Origin: Artemisia argyi | Lineage: Eukaryota; Streptophyta; Magnoliopsida; Asterales; Asteraceae | Assembly (NCBI GenBank): GCA_030686995.1 | Contig: CM060691.1 | Coordinates: forward strand, 58,849,338-58,913,337 | Length of the DNA stretch: 64,000 bases | Direction of reading: 5' to 3' | Shown here: in pieces, positions 47,484 to 59,638 of the stretch | Position numbering within the stretch: the first letter of the stretch is position 1 | Layout of the letters: the number at the start of each line of letters is the position of its first letter | Notes under the pieces: model-generated | Database searches by the model: none | The model's input: only the letters and a program-made list of their open reading frames with translations | What the model was told of the DNA's origin: nothing | Translations under genes and position numbers: made by a program

Positions 47484-50400
47484 TCAATTGTCCTTGGGGA
47501 AAGTTTGGAGATCCGGGACAACCATGGATGGTATGTCCTCTCCAAAGTAGTGCTTTAAACGATGTCCATTCACTTTGAAATTAGGACCGTCATTTTGAGA
47601 TAATTCGACGGTACCATAATGATAAACTTTTGTGATAGTGAATGGACCAGTCCATCGGGATTTGAGCTTTCCCGAGAAGATCTTGAGTCTAGAGTTGAAA
47701 AGAAGGACTCGATCACCAACGTTGAAAACGTGGTTTTTGATTTTTGAGTCATGAATCTTCTTTGTCTTTTCTATATAGATCAAAGAGTTCTCGTAAGCTT
47801 GATCACGAAGTTCGTTTAATTCATTTAGTTGAACTTTTCTGTGATCACCCGCCGTTTTGAGGTCAAAATTGGCATGCTTGAGGGCCCAATAGGCTTTATG
47901 CTCAAGCTCGATCGGTAGATGGCACGCTTTCCCGTACACAAGTTTATAAGGCGTACACCCAATGGGTGTTTTGTAAGACGTACGGAAAGCCCAAAGTGCA
48001 TCATCTAATTTGTCCGACCACGATGCACGATTCTCACCTACAGTTCTTTCCAATATTCTCTTAATGCCCCGATTGGAAACTTCGACTTGTCCACTTGTTT
48101 GAGGGTGGTACGCAGTGGAAAGACGGTGAGTTACACCGTACTTTTGCATGACTTTGTCAAATTTGTCATTACAGAAGTGCGTACCACGATCACTAATAAT
48201 AGCACGTGGAATTCCGAATCGGGCAAAAAGAGATTTTAAAAATTTCACAACTACTCGGGCATCATTTGCGGGTAAAGCTTTCGCTTCAACCCATTTTGAC
48301 AAGTAGTCAACTGCCACGAGTATGTATTTGTTTCCGTGAGAGGATGGAAATGGCCCCATAAAGTCGATGCCCCAGATATCAAAAATTTCACAAACTTGAA
48401 TTGCATTCTGAGGCATTTCATTCTTTTGTGAAATATTCCCGTGACGTTGACAAGCGTCACAGGACTTGACCAAATCTTGGGCATCCTTGTAGATCGAGGG
48501 CCAATAAAAGCCGGAGTCAAACACCTTTTTGGCGGTGTAGTTAGGATTGTGGTGGCCCCCCGTGAGACCAGCATGGCAAGCCTTTAAAATTTCTGAGGCT
48601 TCCTGACCATACACACACCGCCGGATGACTTGATCCGCGCATATCTTAAACAAGTAGGGGTCGTCCCAAAAGTAATGTTTGACATCTTTGAAAAATTTAT
48701 TTTTTTGTTGGGACGACATCCCTTTCACAATGAAATTACCCGCAAGATAGTTTGCAAAGTCGGCAAACCATGGGGTAATTGAGTCTCCATGAAATGAAAC
48801 CACATTGAGGGTTTCGAGAGGAAATGTTTCATTAATTTCCTTTTTCTCGAAAGCATTTTGGTGAGGGTTTTCAAGACGGGAGAGATGATCAGCAGCTAGG
48901 TTCTCAGCTCCTTTTTTATCACGAATGATGATATCAAATTCCTGAAGGAGGAGAACCCATCGGAGGAATCTCGGCTTTGCATCTTGTTTTGCAAATAGAT
49001 ACTTCAAAGCCGAGTGATCCGTATACACTATGCTTTTGGTCAGAATCAAGTATGGCCGGAATTTTTCAAAACCATACACCACAGCTAATAATTCTTTTTC
49101 AGTGGTGGTGTAATGACTTTGAGCCTCGGTCATAGTCTTGCTGGCATAGTGTATAGGCTGAAAATGTTTTGTTTTGCGTTGCCCCAAGACTGCCCCTATA
49201 GCATAATCACTAGCATCACACATGAGCTCGAAGGGCAAGTCCCAATCGGGGGCAACAAGAATCGGTGCCTCGGTAAGCCTTTTCTTTAATGTTTCAAAGG
49301 CTTCGATGCACTCAGGGGAGAAGATAAAAGGAGCATCCTTTTCGAGGAGATGGGTCATAGGCCGGGCGATTTTAGAAAAATCTTGAATAAACCTACGATA
49401 GAAACCGGCGTGACCCAAAAAGCTCCTAACACCTTTCACAGTCGTGGGATGAGGCAATTTTGCAATGACGTCCACTTTGGCACGGTCAACCTCAATCCTG
49501 TTTTTTGAAATTTTATGGCCGAGGACAATGCCCTCTTTGACCATAAAGTGACTCTTCTCCCAATTTAGACATAACTTTGTGTCTTCACAACGTTTTAGCA
49601 TACTGTCTAAATGGGAGAGACATGATTGGAACGATTCCTCAATGACCGAAAAATCATCCATAAAGACCTCCATAGTTTTCCCGATCATGTCGAAAAAAAT
49701 GGCCATCATACATCTTTGAAACGTGCCCGGAGCATTACATAGGCCAAATGGCATACGTTTATATGCGAAAGTTCCATAGGGGCACGTAAAAGTTGTCTTT
49801 TCTTGGTCTTGCGGGTCAATGGGAATCTGAAAGTAACCCGAGAAACCATCGAGGAAGCAATAGTACTCATTCCCCGCTAATCTCTCGAGCATCTGATCCA
49901 TAAAGGGCAGAGGAAAATGATCCTTACGGGTGACGTCATTTAACTTACGATAGTCAATAGAGACACACCACCCCGTAACCAAACGAGTTGGAATTAACTC
50001 ATTCTCCTCATTTGTGACAACAGTAATGCCACCCTTTTTTGGAACACAATGGATTGGGCTGACCCAAGGACTGTCCGAGATAGGGTAAATCAACCCGGCA
50101 TCAAGAAGTTTTAAAACCTCTTGTTTGATAACCTCGTGAATTTTTGGATTCACCCTTCTTTGTTGTTGGACTGCAGGTTTGAAGTCGTCCTCCATTAAAA
50201 TCTTGTGTGTACAAAATTCAGGGTCAATGCCCTTGATGTCGGAGAGTCGCCAAGCAATTGCTTGCTTATGAGACTTCAAAACCTTTATAAGAGCAGCCTT
50301 TTCCTCATCACTTAAGTCTTTGGAAATTATGACGGGCAATTTATCATCACCCTCCAGAAATGCATATTCAAGATGAGGCGGCAAGTCCTTAAGTTCAACC

Positions 50401-51836
50401 TTAGGAAAGTCATCAGTTATTTCAACATTTTTGACTTCCTCTTTATGAAGTACTTTTGGGGGAAGAGAGGGAGATGGATCTTCGTTTAACAATTTTTCTA
50501 GCAAAAGAATATCCCCCTCAGGATCAAGATAGTCCTCGTCAAATTCACCTGAAATTGAACTATCTTGGGCGAGAAAAGCTTCGACATCTTCCAAAAGGAA
50601 GTCACTTCCCTCAAAAGGAGTGAGAGAAGGGGAAGAGTCGAATATGATAGGCTCAGACGATGGAGTGGGACTGCCACTCGGAAGGTAACCTAGAAGTTCT
50701 TGAGAGTACTCCTCAGACGCAACATCAATGACATCAATTCGGTTAACCGATTCGGCGTCATAATTAGAGGAGTACCTCGAGGTTTGATCGTGGTTAAACG
50801 TTACTGCTTCATTACCGACACGAAGAGTTATTTCTTCTTCGTGCACATCGATTAACGCACGACCCGTCCTTAAGAATCCTCTTGCAAGAATGAGAGGAAC
50901 CCGTGGGTCAGCGTCGAAGTCAACAATCACAAAATCCGCTGGAAAGTGGAAATTTCCCACCTTTACAAATACATCCTCGGCAATGCCGAGGGGACGAGAT
51001 GTTGAGCGGTCTGCCAGCTCAAGAGTCATGCAGGTGGTGGTGAGTTCTGGGAGAGAGAGCTTTTTCCATATCGAATAAGGCATCAAGTTGATGCTCGCAC
51101 CTAGATCGGCCAGGGCGAAGCACTCAACCATTCCGGGAAAAACACATGGAATGAGAAATTTTCCCGGATCTCCTAGCTTCTCAGGAAGCTGTTTCAAAAG
51201 AACTGCAGAGCAGTTTTCATTGAGAGGAGTTCGTGCCATTTCGAATAGCTTCTCTTTATTGTTCAATAGATTTTTGATTGTCGATGCGAACTTAGGCATC
51301 AACAAGAGAGCATCCGCGAAACTGATTTCAAAATGAATATCACGGAAAATTTGAAAAAACTTTTCCATTTGATGATTGGCTTTTTTGCGGAGCTTCTGGT
51401 CTTGTAACCTAGATAGATATGGTAGTGAAGGTTTGGATTTAGGGTTCTCTTCAGGAGTTGTTGGTGGTTCAAAGACAACTCCCGGTTTTGGTACAATTTC
51501 TGGTACAACCTGAGGGTGGACGTGTGAGGTACTTCGTGGGCTAGTAATTTGCACCTTGTCCGTGGTTGCCTCAGGCTCAATTTCCACTTCCTCGGAATAA
51601 AGAGGAGGAGGAATAGGAGGAAGATAAGAAGAGGTAGTAGGAGCCGTGGGTCCATCATATGCAACACCGCTTTGGGTAGTGATCGCCTTAACATCGCCCC
51701 TCGGGTTAGCGATCGTATTGCTCGGAAGTTTTCCTGAGCCCGAGGGTTGATCATTTAAAGACTTCTTAATGTCAGCGATCTGAGTCATTATCACTTTGTT
51801 CATCTCCTCCTGAGATTTCATGAATTGTTTCAACAA
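47484..51836 (-). CDS. Athila-type pol polyprotein (protease, RT, RNase H, integrase)
   Basis: 1450 open codons. Order: gag tail (1-200); aspartic protease with DLGAS, Asp244; reverse transcriptase about 580-770 with Asp663 (FLDGFSG) and the active-site FMDD at 725-728 (Phe for the usual Tyr, as is common in this clade); RNase H about 870-990 with Asp874, Glu913, Asp940 and Asp983; integrase with zinc residues His1088, His1095/1096, Cys1126 and Cys1129, and catalytic Asp1158, Asp1216 and Glu1252 (D-D-35-E). A basic C-terminal segment ([14 protein letters not shown]) follows and there is no chromodomain, which fits Athila. All catalytic residues are present. The frame begins at a TTG inside the gag tail, so it has no proper start of its own and depends on the broken gag upstream. 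Confidence 0.9.
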   Translation of the reverse strand: MLKQFMKSQEEMNKVIMTQIADIKKSLNDQPSGSGKLPSNTIANPRGDVKAITTQSGVAYDGPTAPTTSSYLPPIPPPLYSEEVEIEPEATTDKVQITSPRSTSHVHPQVVPEIVPKPGVVFEPPTTPEENPKSKPSLPYLSRLQDQKLRKKANHQMEKFFQIFRDIHFEISFADALLLMPKFASTIKNLLNNKEKLFEMARTPLNENCSAVLLKQLPEKLGDPGKFLIPCVFPGMVECFALADLGASINLMPYSIWKKLSLPELTTTCMTLELADRSTSRPLGIAEDVFVKVGNFHFPADFVIVDFDADPRVPLILARGFLRTGRALIDVHEEEITLRVGNEAVTFNHDQTSRYSSNYDAESVNRIDVIDVASEEYSQELLGYLPSGSPTPSSEPIIFDSSPSLTPFEGSDFLLEDVEAFLAQDSSISGEFDEDYLDPEGDILLLEKLLNEDPSPSLPPKVLHKEEVKNVEITDDFPKVELKDLPPHLEYAFLEGDDKLPVIISKDLSDEEKAALIKVLKSHKQAIAWRLSDIKGIDPEFCTHKILMEDDFKPAVQQQRRVNPKIHEVIKQEVLKLLDAGLIYPISDSPWVSPIHCVPKKGGITVVTNEENELIPTRLVTGWCVSIDYRKLNDVTRKDHFPLPFMDQMLERLAGNEYYCFLDGFSGYFQIPIDPQDQEKTTFTCPYGTFAYKRMPFGLCNAPGTFQRCMMAIFFDMIGKTMEVFMDDFSVIEESFQSCLSHLDSMLKRCEDTKLCLNWEKSHFMVKEGIVLGHKISKNRIEVDRAKVDVIAKLPHPTTVKGVRSFLGHAGFYRRFIQDFSKIARPMTHLLEKDAPFIFSPECIEAFETLKKRLTEAPILVAPDWDLPFELMCDASDYAIGAVLGQRKTKHFQPIHYASKTMTEAQSHYTTTEKELLAVVYGFEKFRPYLILTKSIVYTDHSALKYLFAKQDAKPRFLRWVLLLQEFDIIIRDKKGAENLAADHLSRLENPHQNAFEKKEINETFPLETLNVVSFHGDSITPWFADFANYLAGNFIVKGMSSQQKNKFFKDVKHYFWDDPYLFKICADQVIRRCVYGQEASEILKACHAGLTGGHHNPNYTAKKVFDSGFYWPSIYKDAQDLVKSCDACQRHGNISQKNEMPQNAIQVCEIFDIWGIDFMGPFPSSHGNKYILVAVDYLSKWVEAKALPANDARVVVKFLKSLFARFGIPRAIISDRGTHFCNDKFDKVMQKYGVTHRLSTAYHPQTSGQVEVSNRGIKRILERTVGENRASWSDKLDDALWAFRTSYKTPIGCTPYKLVYGKACHLPIELEHKAYWALKHANFDLKTAGDHRKVQLNELNELRDQAYENSLIYIEKTKKIHDSKIKNHVFNVGDRVLLFNSRLKIFSGKLKSRWTGPFTITKVYHYGTVELSQNDGPNFKVNGHRLKHYFGEDIPSMVVPDLQTFPKDN

Positions 51837-52650
51837 CTCATCATTCGATGGGCCGGTTGGAACAATTGCTCGAGTTGGGTTAGGAGGAGCTGGATTTCGG
51901 AAGTGCTGAGTAGTTGGAGTGATGGCTTGATTTTGATTGGGAAAATTCTGGCCCCGATTATTTTGATGGAACCGTGGTTTTGGAAATTTCCCTGATTTTG
52001 GTTGCCATATCCATGAGAGTTGTTTCCCTGAAAGTTGTTTTGACCTTGGTTTCGATTATAGTTTCCTTGATGTTGGAAACCTTGGTTTTGGTTGACATTT
52101 CCCGAATTTTGGTAACATTGGTTTGTTCAATTCTGATTTTGGTTCTGGTTACGGTTGTTTTGGACATTATTGTTTTGATTGAAACCGGGTGGTCCAAGGA
52201 AATTGTTAGAACGATAGCTTAGAAGATTGCGGTCCCCTTGCGGTTGGTAGCCATTACCTCCCGAGTTATAGGACCCTTGAATAGCATGTACGTTCTCTTG
52301 AGTGTAACCACCGGTGGTTGGACACTCGAAGTAGGGATGTGGACCTCCACAAGTTTCGCAACTTTGATTGACAGCTTTGGCTTGTTGATTTTGCATAGTT
52401 TGGTTCATTCTTAACACAGCCAAAGAGATATCATCCATCCTTTTAGCGGGAATTGCTATATCAGCGGATGAGGATGCTGAAGTGGCAGGCTTACATGACT
52501 CTTCCCTCTCAGCTGAGGAATCCCAGAAATTATGGTGGGCAGTCATGTTCTCAATGAGGTCGTAGCACTCTTCGGGACGCCTTTTCATAAAGGTCCCTCC
52601 AGCAGCAGCATTGAGGATATCTCGGTGTATCAAGGTCAAACCATTATAGA
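51837..52650 (-). pseudogene. Truncated, frameshifted gag of element P
   Basis: Starts abruptly at 52650 within the gag domain (FYNGLTLIHRDILNAAAGG, a typical Athila gag motif). The zinc knuckle CETCGGPHPYFEC lies near 52328-52366, then an Asn/Gln-rich tail. Lesions: the N-terminal half is missing because an LTR segment was joined at 52651; an in-frame TGA at 52127-52129; a one-base frame change near 51965-51975 before the pol frame. It could not make a complete gag. Confidence 0.8.
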
Positions 52651-55131
52651 AGGGGCCCAGAGGTCTAGAGGTCAAACTCTTGGTCAAGTATCACTCCTTG
52701 GTAGGAGGGGGGTTGGGAGAACCCAAGGGTGAAGTGTGGGACCCACTGGGTTAACCACAAAACACCACCAAAGATAGTTGGGTGGTTTGGGTCTGCTGAG
52801 ACAGGGCAAGATCCTTGCCCTGCAGTCAACTTCCAAGGGTAATTTGGTCCATAAAAAAAATCACAAAAATGTAACAATTGTGAAAATCCAAAGTTCAGCT
52901 GATAGTGTAAACACACAACAAGCTTCAGGTCTTGAATCACAACACAAAAATCAAATTAATTCACGCCATTTTGGCAAAAATCTGAACTTGCACCTTTTGA
53001 CTTTTTAGTAAAACCTTGCACTTTGACTTTTATGAGTTTTAGATGATCATTACTGGATGAAGGGTGTATAAAAAGTAATATTACAACTAATTTAGACTAA
53101 AGTGACTAATTATGAACTAGTTTAATGAGTTTATGGCTCACAATACCATCACAGTTAACTGTGAGGGTGAAATGAGTGTGATTTTGACTTTGGTTATGTT
53201 TTTGAACAAACTTTTGGTTCCCTTGACCTATTATCCACCCAAACAACTCTATGAAACACAGATTTGCACAAATGAACAAGTAGAGCAGTGCAAACAACCT
53301 ACTACCAAACACCCTTTTAACAGATTTTAATGATGAAAAAGTGATTTAAACAAGTACTCAATGCCACCTACTGATCACAACTAATCCAATTACCAATAAT
53401 TAACCAAGATAAACACAATTAAACTATTAAAGCTACTTATTACTAAAGAAAGGAAATTTTTAGCTTACAAAGCCTTCCAAGCTAACTGCAAAGTGCCAAA
53501 GAACCACAATCACCAATCCTATGTGACTTCCACAAGTCCCTAACCCACTGCCATCCACAATAAACAGTGCTCCTTGCTTTCTTCTTCCCTTTCACTAATT
53601 TTTTTTTTTTTTTATTTTTTTAGTATTTTTGCTATTTTTCTTAAAACCTTTCTCAATACTTGAAAAATTTATGAAAAACAGATATCAGATGAATTATACG
53701 AGTAGATAAACAACTATATAACAATAAGAACCTTTGAACAACAATTTGAGATTTCTAAGTGAACTTGAAAAGTTGTAAAAGAGAGTAAACTTAAAACTGA
53801 TGCTTCATTAATTAAAAACAGATTACATAAGTATAATTAGATACTACAATGACTTAAACTACAAACTACACACACTACAAGGCTCAAATGAGCTACATAT
53901 ATATAAACGATACAAAAATAATAGCCTAAGTCTTCCACATGGCCTCTTGGTCCACAATGAGAGTTCCACTTGCTTTTTCGTTGACCATAGACCAAATCCC
54001 AGCCGTTAATTTCATCCTTGCTTTATCCTGGCCTTTGAATTGAAAAATGGCGCCAAAACTTATACGGGGCAAGATTGAGTGGTTCTGGTGGGGGTTGGTG
54101 TTGTAATTTATGGTGGTGGGGAAGTTTGGTGAGGAGCATTAATTGTGGGGGGGGGGGGGGGGAACTGGTGAAAAGGTGAGAGGAGGGGGAAAGGTCTCCC
54201 TGGTTTCACGCTTGGGTGTTGGGGGGAAGGAGATGGTCAGCGGGGATGTTTGACCGGCGAATTTTATTAATAAAATGGGAGTTGGGCCGGGTCATGTGGT
54301 GGGCTGGGAGTTTGGAATTAGTTTTGGGTGGGCTTTTGGTTGATGGGAATAAAAAGGGGTCCGGTTTGGTTGTAAGTTATCAAGGACCAATTTTGAAATT
54401 TCCCAAACTTCAAGGACTGATTTTGTAATTTCCCAAACTTGCTTCCAAGGACCAATTATGATGTAATTCCAAAGTTCACAAACCATTTTTGCCAATTTTG
54501 ATTTTTCAAAATTCCCAGGGACCTATTTTGCCATTTTTGAAAACTTAGGGACTAAACATGTAATTTTGGAAAGTTCATGACCCAAGTGTAATTTTTTATG
54601 ATTTTTGACTTTCAAAACCTTGGGTTGACTTTTCCTTTCAAAATAAATGCATAGGGACTAAAATTGACAAGTTTTGAAACTTGGGGGACTGAAACTGCCA
54701 ATATTGCAAACTTTGTATGTTTTTTCTTTGTTCTTGCACATTTTGCATTTAAAACACATAAAACACAATCCCTGGGATAATTTAAGTATTTTGATATCTT
54801 TTTGATTGTTTTTGTATGTTTTGGCAGTATAAATATATCAAAAACGATGAGTGTTTGAGCACTCATCAATCCCCCACACTGAACTATTGCTAGTCCCTAG
54901 CAATCTTTTTAGAAAACTTGATGGATTTGAAAAACTCTTTACCAAAAGCCATCACTTCTGGAGTAGCCAGGTGTAAGAACTGTGGCACACCTGATAGCCG
55001 TGTGATTTTGAGCAAACCACCAGCTTTCAACGGATTTGTTTAGTCTTTACCAAGAGCCGTTTGCTCCTGGACTAGCTAGCATCTTGATGGACCTAGTCAA
55101 CATCTTGGTGAGCTGATTACCAATTATGGAT
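52651..55131 (-). repeat. Duplicate of P1 LTR/3' interior block (44359-46841)
   Basis: 2481 bp nearly identical to 44359-46841, including the G tract, the terminal hairpin (54839-54862) and the adjacent PPT. It is only the U3-side part of an LTR plus about 270 bp of interior. Its left edge cuts into gag and its right edge joins another interior at CAATTATGGAT. It is not flanked by TSDs of its own. Confidence 0.85.
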
Positions 55132-55440
55132 GCTTGACAAACTTTTAACCGTAAACCGTGAAAGGTTAGGATCAATTCTTGACGGTTTAGGAGCAATTGT
55201 GAGCTTAGATTTTTGGGCAACCGTAGGTTGAACGTATTTAGCACTTCCATCGTCAGAGGGAAGTACAGGGTCCTTTGTCACCTCGGTTTCTTGTTCCATT
55301 TCCCTCACTGGAAAGGGAATATGAATCGATGGTCCATCATAATCAACACGACATCTCGACATATTTGACAAGGCCACAATTTTTTCAATTTTGCTCTGAA
55401 AGGCCCATTGTTCAAAGAAATCGTCATCGAGAGATGCCAT
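55117..55440 (-). CDS. N-terminal remnant of an O-type element protein
   Basis: 107 residues from ATG 55440 (MASLDDDFFEQWAFQ). It lies just after a PBS and leader homologous to those of element O, where O starts its zinc-knuckle protein, but the sequence is unlike the O protein start. Its last few residues come from the joined 3' interior block. No domain is recognised. It is probably the start of another non-autonomous element's gag-like protein, cut off by the junction at 55131. Confidence 0.4.
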   Translation of the reverse strand: MASLDDDFFEQWAFQSKIEKIVALSNMSRCRVDYDGPSIHIPFPVREMEQETEVTKDPVLPSDDGSAKYVQPTVAQKSKLTIAPKPSRIDPNLSRFTVKSLSSIHNW

Positions 55441-55738
55441 TAGAATCAATTACGGGACAAGTGGAAGAAGTGCGAATCAAAAGGATAGAGGGTAAAGGGA
55501 TGAAGAATCAAAAAGGTAGGAGGGTAAAGATGAATATTTTTGGGATTTTTGATAAACATTTTATAAGAAAGAAAATCTTTTTGTGTTTTTTGTGTTCGTT
55601 GAAAACTGATTTTAAAAGTTTTCAGGAACAGTTTTGTTTTTGATAATAAGATAATATGAACAAAGGTGGGTAAATATACAAATGGATGAATTCCAAAATC
55701 ACTAATACGCGAAACCGTTTAAAATACGCGCACAACCT

Positions 55739-55755
55739 CCCCGGCAGCGGCACCA
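55739..55755 (-). promoter_or_regulatory. Primer-binding site of element P
   Basis: In sense TGGTGCCGCTGCCGGGG, identical to that of O, five bases after the LTR end at 55761. Confidence 0.7.
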
Positions 55756-55760
55756 AAATT

Positions 55761-58700
55761 TGATTGGTCCCAAACGGTCAGATAATTATTGGTCAACCAC
55801 TTGTGAATGGTCAACTATCATAGTCAAACAACTTAAACCAATGCTCCGCGGAATACAGTGGTTTCCCCAGGTCGTTATGTCCCGACGAGGTGTGGATGGT
55901 ATCAAAACGGTTTGTGATCGGGTGAATTTGGATGGAAATGGGTATAAGTGAGTTGTGATTGTTTACACTACTGAAATATAAAAGAAAATAGCTTAAGTAA
56001 GTTATATTAACAAGTACGTAAAACTAGAAAACCCAGAATCGTTTAAAACTTAAAACGTGTACGTTCACGTTTAAATAAAACGTAAACGTACAAAATAAAA
56101 AGTGAAAATTGAAATCTGAAAACCCCCAGGGGGTGAAAATGACTTTTTTACAAACTTAAAGGTAAAAGAAAAATTTTTAGGAAAAGAAAATAAATTTTAA
56201 CACTAATTAATTATTTAATAGTAATTAAATACTAATTATTACAAATTATTAATATTTAAACAACTTAAATATAATACAATATTATTTAAACACTAGAAAA
56301 ATGAAAATAAAATTTCTAAAATTATAAAATAACTAAAAATAAGTTTTAAAATTAAAAATAAGTGTTTTTGTCTTTTTGTGGATTTTCTATTAATTAATTA
56401 CTAATTACCTAATTAAACTATTTTAAATTAAGAAAAATAGAAAATGAACAGTAAAAATTCTAGAAAAATTTCTAAAATTATATTATGATATATAAAGGCT
56501 AGGAAAAATATAAAAACTAGGTTTTACTTAATAAAAACTAATTAAGCTATTTAAAACTAATTATTAATTAATAATTAATAAAACTAATATTAATTCTAAT
56601 AAATACTAAATGATAAAATAAAAATCTGAGAAAATTATTATAAATACTTTAATATAATAGGAATTTAATAAAAATATAAAATAGCTAAGTACTTAATAAA
56701 AATTTAAAAATGAAAATTAAAAATTACATTAAATAGAAACTATCACTTAATATAAAATTGGTTTTTCTTGGTTTTTCTTTTACAAACTTATTTAATACCT
56801 AAAAATAAACACTTTTTGTGAAAACAAGTTTTTTTTAACTTAAAAATAAGTTGAGAACAAGCTAAAAGTTGAGACAGTTGACTTTCATTGACCAAAACTA
56901 GAAAATAGCTTGAACCAGCTTGTGTGGGGCCCACTATGGATAAGTCTGGTCCAAATAACTTATTTGAACATGTATAAGCTAGAAAAAGTCCAAAGTGACC
57001 ACAAAATAAGCAATTAAGCTGAATAAGCTAAACCAAAAACCAATTGTCACACAGAATAGGGACAAGGTTTAGGGCCTGATTCAGATGGGTCCCACAAGGA
57101 TTAAGGTCAAACAAAGGGCCAAGGTCTCAACCCTGGTAGGAGGGGGGTTGAATGAAACAAAAATGGAGGGTTGTGGACCATTGTGGTGGCTAGAAAACCA
57201 CCACCAAGTGGTGGTGGTGGGTAACTGTTCTGTGCAGCAGAGTAGTGGGTTGCCCTGCAGCCAACTTTGGCCTAAGGTGGGGCCCACTAGAAAAATCCTA
57301 AAAATGAAAGAAACATGGGAACCTGGAGTTGAGGTGGGGGACAACAAGACCTGAAAGTTTCAAGGTCTAATTCACATTACAAAATTCAGAACAAATCCCC
57401 TAAGTTTCGCAAAAATCTGAGAACTTAAAATTTGACTTTTTCATTTTTTCATGAATGTTGACTAAAATGACTTTTGATTCAATCCTAGATGCTGCAAATG
57501 ATATATTAAACTAAAATAACACTAAATTAAGATACCTAAGCTACTTATGCAATGAAATGATGAGAGTACCCCCTCTCAATCCCAACAGTTATGCAGTATT
57601 AAACTTGAAAAGGTAAGTTTGACTTTTAGGCTATAATTCACTATAACTATGACTGATTTTGTCTAAATAGGTTCTAAGTTAAATGCATGAACTAGTTACA
57701 AATTCCTAAACCAAGTTTAACTCACTACACAATCACATCCAAACACTACCTAATCTAACAATGAACACCAAGAATCTATGCTCTAGACCACAAATCTCCA
57801 AACCACTGATTCTCAAGGCTATATTGACACCATTAGAAGATGAATCAACAATCAAAAACACTAAAACCAACTAATACCCAAGAATCAATGGTAAATAGTA
57901 GATGGCAGTTAAGAAAAAAACAAATATGAGCATTAAGAATTTCAATGAACTTATGTACAAAATTAAACTACAGTACACCTAAATATACCTAATGACTGTA
58001 AATAAACAGGAATGAGCATATGACAGGCAGATAAACAGTATATGCTTATGAATTGGAAATAAGCTTACACAATGGATCCTGTGCTCAACCAATGTTAACA
58101 AAGATCTCATACACATCCCTATGCTCCCCACAGAGCTCTAAACCATTCCAGCTTCTTCTTCACTCTCTTTTTGATTTTTTTTTTTTTTTTTTTTTTTCTT
58201 AACTATTTTTTTTGTATTTTCTGATTTTATAGTAAACTAAGTTTTTATTCTTGACAAGCTTCAGAAAGCTTATAGACAAACTAACTTGAGCTCAACAGAG
58301 TACTAAAAAGCAGATTTTACCCATAAATAACTTAACATGAAATTTGAAATAAAATTGGTACAAATGAAAATTGAACAAAACAGCTAACTTTTCTTATTAA
58401 AATAACTTCAACACACTCTGAAAGTCTTAGAATTACAACTGAGAATTAAATTTTACAACTAGGGAATGGAAATTATAACAAACGGTTAAAATTAAACTAA
58501 AAATGACTAACTAATAACTAATAACTAATTAACTAACACTTGTCTCTCCTGCTTCTCTTTTCTTTTGTAGGAGAGTATTGGGGTTCCCACTTGAGCATTC
58601 CCACTTCTTTCTGGGACCATTGGATCAATAAAATTGATCTTGGCCGTTCCTTGCATTTTGGTGCCAAAACCCTCTTTTGGATTTTTCTTATAATGAATTG

Positions 58701-59638
58701 GTGCCAGAGGGGTGGGTTTGGATGTTTGTGTTTGTTTGGTGTGCAAGGGGGAGGGAAGGAGTGTTGCAGGAGGTGAAGCAGTGTAGGGGTTATGATGGTG
58801 TTGCAGGGTAGGGGTGGTGATGTAGAAGGGATGAGGTGGAGGGTGAGTCAAGTTTGACTGGGTCAAAGGTTGGGGAGGTGGGAAGTATTATAAAAACAGG
58901 GGTGGATTGTGTTGTGGGGAGTGGGCTTTTGTTTTGGTGTGGTGTTTTGGATTAAAAGGAGTATTGGATTTAGGGGAGTACAATTAGGTCCGGTTGGTTT
59001 GTAGATGTAATCTCACAAGGACTAATTTCGTAATTTCTGAAAATTAAGGATCACACCTGCCATTATTCCAAAGTTGTTTTCAAGGACCTATTGTTTGTTG
59101 ACTTTCCAATATTAAGTTCCTGTGGACCAAAATTGCCAAATTCTAAACTCCAAGGACTATTCCTGCCAAACGTCAAAGTTGAAGGACCAAATTTGTAATT
59201 CTTTCAAACTCTCATTCCAAGGACCAATATTGACAAGGTTTAATAACAAAAGGACCTTGTTTGATAATTTTCAAAATTTCAAATTTCAGGGACTATTTTT
59301 GCCAACTTTGAAAGTGCAGGGACCATAATTGTAATTTTCTCAAACTTTTTCCCCAAGGATCGTTTTTGATCATTTTTGACTTTTAAATGCCTTGGGTTGA
59401 CTTTTCTTTTGTTTTAAACTTTCAGGGACTAGTTTTGTCAATTTTTGAAACTTGAGGGACTGAAACTGCCAATTGTGCAAACTTTGTTCGTTTTTCATTT
59501 GTTTTTAAACATTTTGCATCAGAAACATATAAAACACAATCCTGGAATATTTTCAGTATTTTGATGCGTATTTGAGTGTTTTTGGATGTTTTGGCAGTTC
59601 AGATACGATAAAAATGATGAGTATTTACACACTCATCA
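55761..59638 (-). repeat. 5' LTR of element P (subfamily P2, 3.9 kb)
   Basis: Begins like the P1 LTR (TGATTGGTCCCAAACGG) but departs within about 55 bp, and is closer in layout to the O LTR. U3 AGGGACTA-type units lie at 58990-59480. It ends in a slightly decayed terminal hairpin (TGATGAGT...ACTCATCA). Small open frames within it are not credible genes. Confidence 0.85.

Larger units (their letters stand above)
42981..59638 (-). mobile_element. Element P: mosaic Athila-type Ty3/gypsy retrotransposon, 16.7 kb
   Basis: TSD ACTAC at 42976-42980 and 59639-59643, with the empty site visible in the O 3' LTR. In sense (minus) the order is: 5' LTR of one subfamily (59638-55761), PBS and leader like those of O, a short ORF, a 3' interior plus partial LTR of another subfamily (55131-52651), truncated gag, pol, PPT, and a full 3' LTR of that second subfamily (46578-42981). 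The two outer LTRs are strongly diverged from each other, unlike a normal insertion. Confidence 0.85.

Noticed and set aside
57081..57354. Overlapping frames on both strands in the P 5' LTR
   Set aside because: They are chance frames in a locally GC-richer LTR segment. Counterparts in the other LTRs are not in frame.
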